Below the pieces are notes generated by a model. That model was not told the origin of the DNA. It did no database searches and worked only from the letters and a program-made list of their open reading frames with translations. The position numbers and the translations under genes were made by a program. From NCBI GenBank assembly GCA_022376515.1, contig WTXI01000085.1:1-64000 (forward strand): a stretch of DNA of 64,000 nucleotides, read 5' to 3'. Every line of letters begins with the position of its first letter. Position 1 is the first letter of the stretch. The stretch is from Lactifluus volemus. Lineage: Eukaryota > Basidiomycota > Agaricomycetes > Russulales > Russulaceae. Shown in pieces: positions 48,305-58,447 of this stretch.

Positions 48305-49117
48305 TTACACCTGGCTCACGGGCTCATACCCACCCGAGCCGCGCGCGCTTGGCCCGCCAATCTCAAGGCCGAGAAACAGCTTCTGCCGCAGCCCGTGTCC
48401 CTTCCGACCGGGAATCTCACCCTCCTCGGCCTCATCGTGATCGAGCTCGCACCCGCGCGTCCAAAAGTCACGACAGTTTCCGACGATGCACACGTTGAAT
48501 GGATTAGCCGCGTGGCCCGAGCGCGCGAAGCCGTTGGCCATTTTGCCCGACGTGAAGCGGTCAAAGCCAAAGAGTTGCATCAGGAAGTTGGTATTGCACC
48601 CAGAGCCGTGTCTGTGACCATGGCCGTGCACGTGCGCGCCCGCCGACGTCGAATCTCCGCTGAGGGCATCTTCTGCGTCAGCCTGGAGCGAATGGTTGTG
48701 GTGGCGGTGGCCTATTTTGCGTCGCGAGCGAGCTACCACGAGCACCCATGTAGCCATACCGGCCGAAGTTGGACACTTCGAGCGTCGTCATTTGACGCGC
48801 AATTTGGACCAGTTGTGAAACGAGCAGGACGATCGTCCAGATGAGCTGAAGAGTTGACCAGACTGCAACGGAAAATAGGAACATGTCTGTCGCTGCAAGG
48901 CTACAGACGGAAGCGGGGAGAAGACAAGCTGGTGAGGGCAAAGGGGTATCTGTGAGGGAAGTGAAGTCTGGTAGGAGATCAGTCAAGTAGGACGGTAAAC
49001 GACGAAGAACTGGCGCTCACATCCCCAAGTGAGTGAGTCGAACAGAAGTACGCCAAAGACGAGCGCAGTCACGAAGATGATAAACTGCCGGTGATTGTTG
49101 ACGCCAACTAGGAAAGA
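48305..49117 (-). pseudogene. AKR1: C-terminal fragment of AKR1-type palmitoyltransferase
   Basis: Minus strand reads GVNNHRQFIIFVTALVFGVL just after where the DHHC motif should be, then a membrane segment LQLIWTIVLLVSQLVQIARQ, the conserved MTTLEVSNFGRYGYMGARG, a His-rich stretch, FLMQLFGFDRFTSGK and NPFNVCIVGNCRDFWT, ending YEPVSQV. The DHHC catalytic box and ankyrin repeats are missing, and one frame change lies near 48700. Compared with the copy near 61.4 kb, 72 bp (24 codons, including ELGVEYERLYEV) have been lost between two GAGCTC repeats. No intact AKR1 is in this window. Confidence 0.85.
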
Positions 49118-49728
49118 CGTGAGTCGCAGTTTGATAAACGGATTCTAAACCTTACCGCAATTCCACACCCACGGGCAATGGCTAAACCCGATGATTAAAA
49201 CCCGTGATGTAATCTGAGAATTATAGCTTACTGGTTAGAGCGCGTAATACATCTGTCGCAAATCCGGCAATGTTTCGAACGCAGAGGCTTTCTTGCCTAC
49301 TTGATTGCGTGTTCCGGGTTACGAGCGAGCTCGAAACGGAAAGGAACATGACAGTTTGTTGAATTAGGCGTGAAGGGAACGAGGGGCTTCAGGGCCGGCC
49401 AGAAGGCGTCAAAGTCGTCCCGTTGGTGCGAAATCAAGTAACGACAGTATAGGCCAGGGCCAAGAGCACAAGGACGGAGGGGATGTTCGTGGGAAGAAAG
49501 TAAGCAGAGCACGAAAACGCGCGATGTCGGCATCAACAAAATCAGAAACAACAACGCCGTTATTGACACCTCCTTTCCGGAAAATTCGTTCCTGTTGTGA
49601 GTGGCCGTGATGAGAAGTCGCAGAAAGCGAAAGCACCTTCCATACTCTGCAAAATTAGCGAGGGGAAAGTCAGCTGGTTGGTTGTACAAAACTTGAACTA
49701 GGCTCGGAAAGGTAGGGGTGAGTTCCGA
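49017..49728. repeat. ~710-bp duplicated segment D2 (with 30408-31095)
   Basis: Second copy of the D1 segment, same orientation. Here it continues on its left into the AKR1 fragment, so the AKR1 junction is older than, or was partly included in, the duplication. The minus-strand frame at 49749-49297 (150 codons) has FAEYGRCFRFLRLLITATHN and no recognised domain. Confidence 0.85.
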
Positions 49729-49824
49729 GATTATTAGACAGGGGTCCAAGCCGTACTGAGGGAACAGGGTACACGATGCGATAGGACAAAGGGGTACAAA
49801 TTGGGGTTTCTCGGGCCGATACGC

Positions 49825-49968
49825 TGGAGGGTCGTCTCCTGCCGCTCGAGTCGTCGTAACGCGTCAAGAACGTTCCTTTTCATTACATCAGCGGTCTAGT
49901 TTACGTGCTCAGCCACTCTGTGCCTGTCCTCTGCGCCTCGGCCTGCCTGTTCCTTATCCCCTATTCCA
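49825..49968 (-). repeat. 3' LTR of the Ty3-type element, 144 bp
   Basis: Reads TGGAATAGGGG...CCCTCCA on the element strand, after the polypurine tract. The last codons of pol (ending HRVAEHVN) run into this LTR. Confidence 0.92.
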
Positions 49969-51480
49969 TGCTCCCCCCTCACGAATAGCGGTGTCCGCAC
50001 CGCTTTTGCCTCTTCACAGTTTGGGTTATCCTTCAGCCACTCTTCCTGCTCAGTTTCCAACTTCCCATCTGGTTTTGGAGTGAATTCCCTCAACCTTCTT
50101 GCGCTGAACTCCCCTTCCACCTCGGTGTTGTCGAGCCTCTCGAGAGTGTACGCGTTTCGGATCCGGGTTTGGATGCGGTATGGCTGGGACCATTTCGGGA
50201 CCAATTTCCTTTCTGTCTTGAATGTGTAATCTAGGTCACTTCAGTAGACTTGTACCAGTTGTCCAACTCGAAATATTACTTCACCTGATCTTTTTGTTAC
50301 ATGCCTATCGAATGCATTCTTCCGGCTGATTGCATGCTTGACTATTGCCTCGTAGCCATCGACGCGTTGCTGTGCTGCGTACGCCATGTGCACCGCTGCC
50401 TCTGCCTCCGTCGGTGCTTCCCCGCCTGCTGTCTCCATTGTCGTTCTCGGAGTGTTGATTGCCGTTCCGAGCAGCAGCTCCTTGGGTGTGAACTTGAGTG
50501 CGGGTAAGATACGTCTATTGAGTGCGGCAACTGCGGCGTCGAGGTGGTCTGGCCATGCTCTGGGGAGGTCCCCCCAGCTTCCATCGTCATCCTGTTCGCC
50601 GATCTCGGGTGTGCACATGCGTTTCAGAACGTGTAGTAAGATCTTATTTGTGCCCTCCACTAGTCCGTTGACCCATGGGGAATATGCCGGGGTGACGTGG
50701 TGCTTGCATGCTTGGGCCTCGCAGAACTCCCGCACTGTTGTGTTGTTGAAGTGCGAGCCGCCATCCGTCATGAACGCTTCTGGTGCCACGAAATTCTTGC
50801 TGATGGTGCTGAGTGCGTCAACTGTCGTCTTTGCCGTGCCTGCGGATTTGTATTTGAAGGCCCACACGTGCTGCGAAAACGTGTCTAGGTACAGGCCGAT
50901 CGTGTGGTACCCGCCTTTCCCCTAGTGTTGCTGTGGCTCAAGCTGGTCATTTTCGAAAAATTGCGATAGAGCTTCAAATAAAATAGATAAAACTCTGAAA
51001 CTATTTGAGCACATAGACCTCCCCAGGAGCCGGGGGGTCCTCTGCCAACATTAAGCACAAAAGTTAGTTCTTCTGGAGATATTTGACCAGCTATGAATTG
51101 GCAAAAAATCGAGCCAATTCATAGCTGGTCAAATATCTTCGGAAGAACTAACTTTTGTGCTTAATGTTGGCAGAGGACCCCCTGGCTCCTGGGGAGGTCT
51201 ATGTGCTCAAATATTTTCAGAGTTTTATCTATTTTATTTGAAGCTCTATCGCAATTTTTCGAAAATGACCAGCTTGAGCCACAGCAACACTACTTTCCCC
51301 ACTGGCATGGATAGATAATCCCCTACCAGCAGTTCAAAGGGGTGCCGCCTGGTGATTGGCTGGAGCAGCGCATTTAGCCGGGTCGGCCCAAAGCTCTTGC
51401 ACTGTGCGCAGCTGCGTATTGCCCACATTATCGCGAGGTCGAAATCTGGGCTTGTGATTCGATCCATCAGTGCGACCTGA
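49896..51480 (-). pseudogene. Retrotransposon integrase part, broken by a MITE and one stop
   Basis: Resumes after the nested element with VALMDRITSPDFDLAIMW and the zinc-binding CAQC. Then come GDYLSMPVGK (first catalytic Asp), the 370-bp MITE, GGYHTIGLYLDTFSQHVW, FMTDGGSHFNNT (second Asp) and SPWVNGLVEGTNK (catalytic Glu). These are the D, D, E residues of the DDE core. An in-frame TGA follows VGQLVQVY at about 50241-50243. The frame then continues SDLDYTF and LVPKWSQPYRIQTRIRNAYT to a stop inside the 3' LTR. The stop sits where CGA (Arg) would fit. No chromodomain is recognised. Confidence 0.88.
50923..51292. mobile_element. 370-bp fold-back MITE, hAT-like, in integrase
   Basis: Ends TAGTGTTGCTG...CAGCAACACTA. 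The two 180-bp halves are almost perfect reverse complements about a 10-base centre (51103-51112). It is flanked by CTTTCCCC at 50915-50922 and 51293-51300, an exact 8-bp duplication of a single site in the integrase coding sequence. The 8-bp duplication and TIR start fit the hAT superfamily. No coding capacity. Confidence 0.93.
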
Positions 51481-52930
51481 CATCAGGAAAATCCGAGTTT
51501 TTCTTAAAAGCACTTGAGCATGCTTAATATGACTTAACAACACTTCTAAGCACTTTTAAGCAAAATGTCTCTAAGCTGGCCATGCTTAGGCTAAGCTAGG
51601 TCTTCTCCTTAATTTGACTTAGCCAGGGCTTATTGATGCTTATTTTGGGCTTAGTTCACTTAAATGGCAGCTTAGATCTGTGCTTACCAAAAGTTTTTAA
51701 GCACACAGATTTAGGGCAATAAAAATCATATATTGAGCTAAACTACAACATGACTATGTACAGGAGACAATGGTTCCACCAGCCTTGGTGGAACAGCCCT
51801 GGCAGGGGTGGGGGCTGCAGGGCCACAGGGAGGAGGTGGTGGTGGTGGTGGTGGAGGCGTGGGAGGAGGCCGCGGGAGGCGTGGGAGGCGTGGGAGGAGG
51901 CCGCGGGAGGCGCGGGAGGAGGCGCAGGAGGGGGCGTGGGGCGTGGGAGGCGCGAGAGCACGCGCGGGAGGAGGCGAGGCGCGCGGGAGGCGCGAGAGAA
52001 CGCACGGGACGCACAGGAGGCGCGGGGCACGAGGGAGCGAGGAAGCGCAGGAGAAGGCGCGGGACGTGGAAGGAGGCGCGGGAGGAGGCACGGGAGGCGC
52101 GGGAGGAGGCACGGGAGGAGGCGCGAGACGTAGGAGGAGGAGGCGCAGGGGGTGGTGGTCCAGGCAGCAGAGGCGGCAGCGCGGGAGGAGGTAGTCAAGG
52201 AGGAGGAGGAGGCGACGAAAAAAAAAGAAAAAAAGTCAGTTCGCGTTGAGGCGGGGCAGGCAGCGTGATAACGTACCAGGACGTCGGCGCAGGCAGCGCG
52301 ACAACGTAGACTGCCTCACAGAGGCAGTGGATCCAAGAGGAAACAGAAGCGGTGGGGGAGGCGCGGGCACAGGAGGCGCATGACGACGCGAAGAGGCAGA
52401 GCCAGAACAAGAGCCAGAGCCAGAGCCAGAGAGGGAGGCAAAGAGGGAGGCAGAGAGGGAGGCAGAGAAGGAGGCAGAGAAGGAGGCAGAGGCAGGGGCA
52501 GAGAAGGAGGGGACGCGGAGGAGGCAGCGGTGGGACGTGTTGGGGCGAGGCAGACAACGACGGAGGGGGATAGAGGGAGAGATGGAAAGGGGCGGCAGAC
52601 TCGAGAGGCACGAAAATCAACATTGTGCAAACAGTAGTAAATAATACACCCACTGTAACGACTTAGTGAAAATTTCGCGAGTCGCGACTTAGCATATTTT
52701 TTTTCGGACTTTAGTTAAATTACATAAATTAATTTTTTATTTCTGTTTTGCTTGTCTTAAGTGTCTTACACATCTTAATTACTTAATGTGCTTATCTTTG
52801 GCCTTGATTTGCTTACTTGTTGTACATACTCATTTTCTAAGTAAAAAATAAGCAGCTTGAGCAACTTGACAGGCTTAAAAATGAAATAAGCTGGTTAAGC
52901 CAACTAAGTTTTTTCTGGATTTTCCTGATG
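51481..52930 (-). mobile_element. 1.45-kb TIR element with G/A-rich repeat core, copy 2
   Basis: Reverse-complement copy of 27600-29032 with a few indels in the repeat core. It interrupts the retrotransposon between the codons for DSVK and VALMD. Flanks suggest a duplication of CCT or an imperfect CCTTGA, so the target-site rule is unresolved. Confidence 0.9.
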
Positions 52931-55900
52931 CCTTGACACTGTCTCGTCCCATATGGCCTCCTTGTCGGTGTTGCTCGCTTGCCATCGCCTCTGCCTCTGT
53001 CCTTGATACGCACTCTGTTCTGGTTCGTGCTCGCGTACTTGTGCCACCGTGCAGCTTCCATAGCCTCCCATCCTCGAGGATGTATTGGGATGCTCTATGT
53101 CGGGCTCGCTTTCGGTCTCGCACCGTTTTCGCACTGTCCTGTCCTCGGATAGCGTCTATTACCTCAATAAACAGGTGCTCACTTTTAAGGCGTTCCCGCA
53201 GTGCTTCTATTTGTTCCCCTGTTGCCCCATCAAGGGTTAGGAGGATGTCGTTGACCAGTCCCACCTGGTCGTCCCTATCTGGGCTCACTGTCCATGTGTG
53301 CCCGTCTTCGCTTGTTGCTTGTTGTCCTTCCCATTGTCGACTGAGGCCGTCCGCTACTACATTTATCTTACCTGGGACATGGCGTACATCGACAATCTGG
53401 TGGGCTAATATACCATCTCGCCATCGTGCGTGGACCGCGTTCGGCTTCTCACTCAGGAGCGTGTCACGGAGGGCTCGGCAGTCCGTTTCGATCTCCACTG
53501 GGAAACCCCACACTATGTCTGAGAATTTATCTAGTGCGAACTTAAGGGCAGCGAATTCCAACAAGAACGGTTTGTACTTAGCTTCCGTTGTAGATGTGCG
53601 CTTGGATGCAAACGCAATCGGATGTAGCTTCTGCGTCACTCTACCATCCGGTTTTGTGTGAGGAGATCTCTGGGCCAGCACACCAGCAAACCCATCCATG
53701 CACCCATCTGTCGTAACTACGAACGGTGTACCATCCCATCTTGGGCCTCGCAGTATTGGCTCGGATGTGATCGCAATTTTGAGGTCGAGGAATGCCTTTG
53801 TTTGTGGCTCGCTCCACTTGGGCTCGAGGTTGTGTGCCGCCATGACTTTGCGGTACGATGTCTTCGTGCACGGTTGTGGCAGCGCCACTTCTGCTAGTAG
53901 GTCTCGCAGCGGTCCTTCTATTCGCGCATACCCTCGTATTAGGTCCCTGAAGTGCCCCGTCAGGCCCAGGAAGGATACAAGGTTCAGGGCGTTGCTTGGC
54001 CTCTTCCAGTCCACTATCGCCGTCAACTTTGTGAGGTCAGGTAGCACTCCTTTCACGCCTACCCGTGCTCCCGCAAATGTGGCTTCCGACATGAAGAGCT
54101 TCGACTTAGCGGCCGATAGGGAGAGTTTTTGGTCGCGGACTCGATCCAATATCTTTACGAGCTTGGCCTTCATCCCTTCGAATGTGTCTGCAGCCATGCC
54201 CCCATCATCGACGAATATCTCTAACGTCTCGTCTGCTATGAGGTCATGCAGGTGGTTGGCCGCCATCGCCGCGAACGCAGTTGGTGCTCCCGTTAGTCCG
54301 AAGGGCATCCGTGCATACCAAAAGTGCCCCAAGCCTTCTATGTAGAATGCTGTGTACGGGCGTGACTCCTGGTCGATTTCGACAGCATAGAATCCGGACG
54401 CGAAATCGATCATGCTGACGTACCGGTGGCCACTCAGCCTGTGCTGCTTCGCTCGTATATCCCCTTGCGGCATCGGGGCTACCTTTGCGTGCTTGTTCAC
54501 CTCTCGAAAATCTTGGCATATTCGCCACTTCTGCTCTTGGTGCATCAGTTTTATTTCTTCGTTTTCAGGCTCGCGCCTTCGTGGTACCTGGAATTGCGGT
54601 GTCAGCCCTGCTGCTTCGCATTCCATATTTACCTTTTGCTGGAGTTCCTCCAGAGTTAACCCCGCTCCTTCATGCTGCTTTTGCCCTAGTGTCGTCGCTG
54701 ACACACACTTGATCTTGGCTGGGTCCGCCCGTTCGACAATTCCTGCCTCCAGCATCTCCTGGACTTTCTGGTGTAAGTACCGCCGCTGGGGCAGCGTGAA
54801 CGTTCGTTGTCTCGCTTTCGTCGGGAGTTGGGTGTCTGGTGGTATTGCTAGGTTGAGCTTTGCGTCTCTTGCCGGTACCACCTCGCGCACTGTGAGGGCA
54901 AAACAGTCAGCGTATGTCCTCACCAGTTCACGCACCTCTTCTTGTTGGCTGTCACTCAGATCATTTCCCATCTTGATTGCTTTTAGGACTGCCTCCACTC
55001 TCTTGGGGTGGAACGGGTCTGTCTGTCGTTCGGGCGTTGGTGTCGCTACACCTTGCGGTCCTTGCCTGCTCGTAGCGGCTGGCGTCTCTCCGCTTCTTGG
55101 TTCTCGGTTGTTGGTCACATTTAGGTTGTTCACCACTGTGTTCGCTGACGCTGGGCGTGGTTTTTTCGCTTGCTGTTTCCAGTCGGCTGTGACTGGCGTT
55201 CCTTGGCTAGCCATCCGTGTGTAATATGGGCTATCTATTTGGTTCATCAGCACCGCTCTTTTTTTAATGTCACTCACCTGGATCTCATCACGTTTGTAGT
55301 CGTGATGTGCTTGGAACGATTGGAGCATCGGTTTGCCCAAGAGAAATGACCAGCCACCTCCGCTGTCGAAGACTTCGAATGTGCCTGTTGTTGTGACGCC
55401 TTCGAGCTCGACGATTCCTGTCCATGCTGCTTCTGATCTCGCCAGTGAGCCATTTGCCATGCGTAGTGTACGCATTGATGGCTGCCATGTGCCCAGCCTA
55501 TGCTTCACGCGCTCAAAGACTCTCGTGCTCATTGCACAGATCATAGCACCATCGTCGAACGTTGCGCGTACTCGGACCACTTCTCCCTGTGGTCCCCGTA
55601 ACCGGATCTCGTGGATGAACGGTTGTGCCGTTTCCTCCGTCCCCCTGACCGCGTATAGGTTGGCCACGTTGTCTTTCGGTTTTGTGTGTGCCGTGTTTGT
55701 GCTTACCATCTGCACTTCTACCTGCGGTTGTCGTTCCTCCCCGCCCTGCCTTCTGCTCTGCTCATGGACGCGTGGTTCTGGACTGGTGGGTTCCGCCCGG
55801 GTTGGTTCTGTCGGGGTGCTTATGTGGGCCTTGTGTGTCGTCGGGCTAGCCCTTCTCTTCTGGAGCTCGTTGACCTTCACCCGCAGCTCATGGAGGTTTT

Positions 55901-56561
55901 TCTCGGTTTGGATTCGCTGCTCCAACCGATCCATGTCGATCCCCTTGACTGCCTCTAAAAACGTTGCCCAGTCAGTGAACGATTTAACAATGCTGCTCCG
56001 CACCAGGTTTGGGAGCTCCTTCATCACTTGGCTGATGTACTCTATCCGGTTCTCCAGTCCACATCTTTGCACCATTGTGGACATCTCCTCGGCCCATGCC
56101 ACGTGCCCATATACCACGGTCCCTCGGAAGGGAACCCTCTGTCCCACCTCGTCTGGATTGAGCCTGCATTCAAGAAGGTCGTCGGTTTTGTCCATCGCTA
56201 ATTCAGTTGCCGACTGCTGTATCTCTGGCACCCAGCGTTGCGTGAACTGTGGCTCCAACTTGTCCCAGTCCAGGTGTACTGCTGGGTCGAGCTTCTGGAA
56301 CCACAAGTCAGCTGGAGAATCGATCTCGAGACAAAGTGGGAAGAAGTGGGCCTTTGCATCTGCTGTTGTGATGCCGCTTAAGGCCATCTGGTACTGTACA
56401 TTCTGGAGGAAAACTTTTGAATTTTGCTCCCACCTTCCTGCAAACATTTCTCGGTTGCCTACTGGCAGTGTCATTTCGACGCTGTGGTGTGACTCGGATT
56501 CCGCTGTTGTCACCACGTTGGAGGGTCGTCTCCTGCCGCTTGAGTCGTCGTAACGCGTCAA
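52931..56561 (-). CDS. Retrotransposon Gag-PR-RT-RNase H polyprotein (5' part)
   Basis: One open frame of about 1210 native codons up to the nested insertion. Gag-like region (WEQNSKVFLQNVQYQMALSG; ADLWFQKLDPAVHLDWDKLE) is followed by a basic linker. The protease has ATFDDGAMICAMS near residue 334, with a D-D-G active site instead of D-T/S-G, as seen in some fungal elements. RT has SMIDFASGFYAVEIDQ, MPFGLTGAPTAF and the catalytic FVDDGG near residue 784. RNase H has VVTTDGCMDGFAGVLAQ near 954 and PGKINVVADGLSRQ. The start of integrase (QHRQGGHMGRDSVK, zinc-binding histidines) is cut by the 1.45-kb element. The start may be 56561 or 56474. No zinc knuckle was seen in Gag. Confidence 0.92.
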
Positions 56562-56662
56562 GAACGTTCCTTTTCATTACATCAGCGGTCTAGTTTACGT
56601 GCTCAGCCACTCTGTGCCTGTCCTCTGCGCCTCGGCCTGCCTGTTCCTTATCCCCTATTCCA
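56519..56662 (-). repeat. 5' LTR of the Ty3-type element, 144 bp
   Basis: One substitution relative to the 3' LTR (GCTTGAG versus GCTCGAG on the plus strand). An in-frame ATG at 56561 lies inside it, so the gag frame opens within the LTR. The first ATG after the LTR is at 56474. Confidence 0.92.
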
Positions 56663-56666
56663 ACGC

Positions 56667-57010
56667 TCACAACTAAGAGTACGCGAGCCAGAGGTCTGTA
56701 GGTAAAATAATGGGATGGCGAACGCTCCCATGTTTCCGCGAGTGTTTCGACAAGATCGACGTTTTTTTTTTTTTTCAAATGGCAAATGGTCCATCTATGT
56801 AGCTGGACAGAAACGTGCTGCCAAGAGCAGATCTTCAGTTGAGCCTCTGGCATCACGTGAGCGGAGTTTCAAGTTTGTAAGACGTCACATGAGTGACATG
56901 ACGCGAAGCATCACTCTCCGCGTTCCTTCACAGTAGATGGCCTTCCCAAGACCTTTTATACAGGAAGGCGTGTCGAACGCCACCGGAAAGAATAGTACGC
57001 ATTTTCCCCC
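56667..57010. other. Intergenic; 5' flank of the F-box gene
   Basis: No gene recognised. Contains a run of 16 T at 56762-56777. ACGCGAAGCATCA, with the preceding ATGACGCGAAGC, also occurs near 15181. Confidence 0.4.
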
Positions 57011-58447
57011 ATGCCCCCAATGATTGTTTACCTGCCTGTCCTAGGCGAGAATTCCCCAATCGCAGCGCTCCCAGATGAAATCCTCCTAACAATCTTCGAC
57101 TTTTGCCGAATGGCTGCCGTAGACATGCCGTATGTTCGGCCGGGGCTGTGGCCAGAGATGTGGCATAAGCTAGTGCACGTATGCCAAAGGTGGAGATTCG
57201 TCGTGTTTTCATCCCCACACCGTCTTGATCTACGCCTTTACTGGACACCCCAGAATCATCTTTGTAGTTCCGTGGAGGAGATGCTGGATGTCTGGCCGCC
57301 CTTCCCCATCGAAATCGTGTCTTGCAGTCTTTGGGATTGTACAATTGCTGCACTCGAGCACAATGATCGCATATGCCAAATCCATCTCGTTCTGACAGAA
57401 CCAGACATGAAGCCTAAGACATTGGCAGTGATGCAGAAGCCATTCCCCACACTGACAACCCTTCACCTTGCGTCGAATTTCGATGAATGTGGGTATCTGC
57501 CGGCGCTTCCCGTTGGGTTCTTAGAGGGATCCGTCCCACGTCTACGATCACTCGTTTTGGAATACCTTCCACCCTTTCCGACGTTACCCCAACTTCTTTT
57601 GTCTTGTAACGACCTTTCCAAGCTCCATCTTCTATATATGTCCGATCTTAGTTATATCGAGGCAATGGTCACAGCCCTCTCTGCCCTGCCCAGGCTCACA
57701 GACCTTTCCATCCGTTTCGGACCATCCGGAACAATCCGACATCCACCTTCGCCCACACGCGCCGTCCTCCCGGCCCTCGAGGTGTTCCAGTCAAGTGGTC
57801 CCGAGTCGGACTTGGAGAACTTCCTGGCTCGAATCGATGTCCCTCAACTCGAAACTCTCGTGGTTATGTACGACCAGCAGCCCATCTTTGACATCCAACA
57901 AGTTATCACACTCTCACGCACTCTCGGGCCCTTTCATTATGCGAAGCTGTTATTCACTAATTGTGACGTCCGCATTCAATTGTATCAGCCAGAGGGGACA
58001 AATCCCCCCAGAATGGTCAAGCTGAGAATCGACACGGTGGGCCCAGGTGAAAAGGTCTCATCTTTGGCACGGATATGCGCCCTCCTGTCGTCGTCTCTCT
58101 TTTCCACTGTTACCGAGCTCAACATCGCGAGCGATTCATCCGTTTTGCGTAGGTTCTCCTACTGGCGCTTGAAAGAGACATTGATGGACAATCCTGAGTG
58201 GCTGGTACTTTTTCACCTATTCACTGCTGTTCAGACTGTGCGTTTGTCTACGGACTTACAGCCGTTCATCGTATCTTCGCTACTAGGGCACACTAGGGAA
58301 AGTGTCACCGAGGTGTTACCTGAACTTCAAAATCTCTACCTTCACCGCAAGCATTGCCGAAACGAAGTCGATGAACAAGCCATAGAGTTATTTATCACTG
58401 CCTGTGAGAATTCTGACCGCCCTGTCACAGTACACTGCCTGCCATGA
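57011..58447 (+). CDS. F-box protein, single exon
   Basis: 478-aa intronless frame. Residues about 15-70 are an F-box (IAALPDEILLTIFDFCRMAA ... WHKLVHVCQRWRFVVFSSPH, then LDLRLYW), the Skp1-binding module of SCF ubiquitin ligases. The remainder is leucine-rich, with irregular LRR-like segments (LSALPRLTDLSIRFG; LQNLYLHRKHC) as in the large Agaricomycete F-box families. The start MPPMIVYLPVL fits family members, which often begin just before the F-box. Substrate unknown. Inserted retrotransposon sequence ends 345 bp upstream, which could affect its promoter. Confidence 0.9.
   Translation: MPPMIVYLPVLGENSPIAALPDEILLTIFDFCRMAAVDMPYVRPGLWPEMWHKLVHVCQRWRFVVFSSPHRLDLRLYWTPQNHLCSSVEEMLDVWPPFPIEIVSCSLWDCTIAALEHNDRICQIHLVLTEPDMKPKTLAVMQKPFPTLTTLHLASNFDECGYLPALPVGFLEGSVPRLRSLVLEYLPPFPTLPQLLLSCNDLSKLHLLYMSDLSYIEAMVTALSALPRLTDLSIRFGPSGTIRHPPSPTRAVLPALEVFQSSGPESDLENFLARIDVPQLETLVVMYDQQPIFDIQQVITLSRTLGPFHYAKLLFTNCDVRIQLYQPEGTNPPRMVKLRIDTVGPGEKVSSLARICALLSSSLFSTVTELNIASDSSVLRRFSYWRLKETLMDNPEWLVLFHLFTAVQTVRLSTDLQPFIVSSLLGHTRESVTEVLPELQNLYLHRKHCRNEVDEQAIELFITACENSDRPVTVHCLP

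Larger units (their letters stand above)
49825..56662 (-). mobile_element. Full-length Ty3-type LTR retrotransposon with two nested insertions
   Basis: Bounded by 144-bp LTRs (49825-49968 and 56519-56662) that start TG and end CA and that I find to differ at a single C/T position. Flanked by ACGC at 49821-49824 and 56663-56666. Element strand is minus. A purine-rich tract (GAGGGGGGAGCA) directly precedes the 3' LTR, and TGGTGACAACAGCGG just after the 5' LTR is a candidate primer-binding site. The order of gag, protease, RT, RNase H, integrase is Ty3-like. Without its nested insertions (50923-51292 and 51481-52930) it is about 5.0 kb. Confidence 0.95.

Noticed and set aside
52933..56553. Long plus-strand frames (up to 406 codons) within the retrotransposon
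   Set aside because: Antisense shadows of the gag-pol frame; no independent domain.
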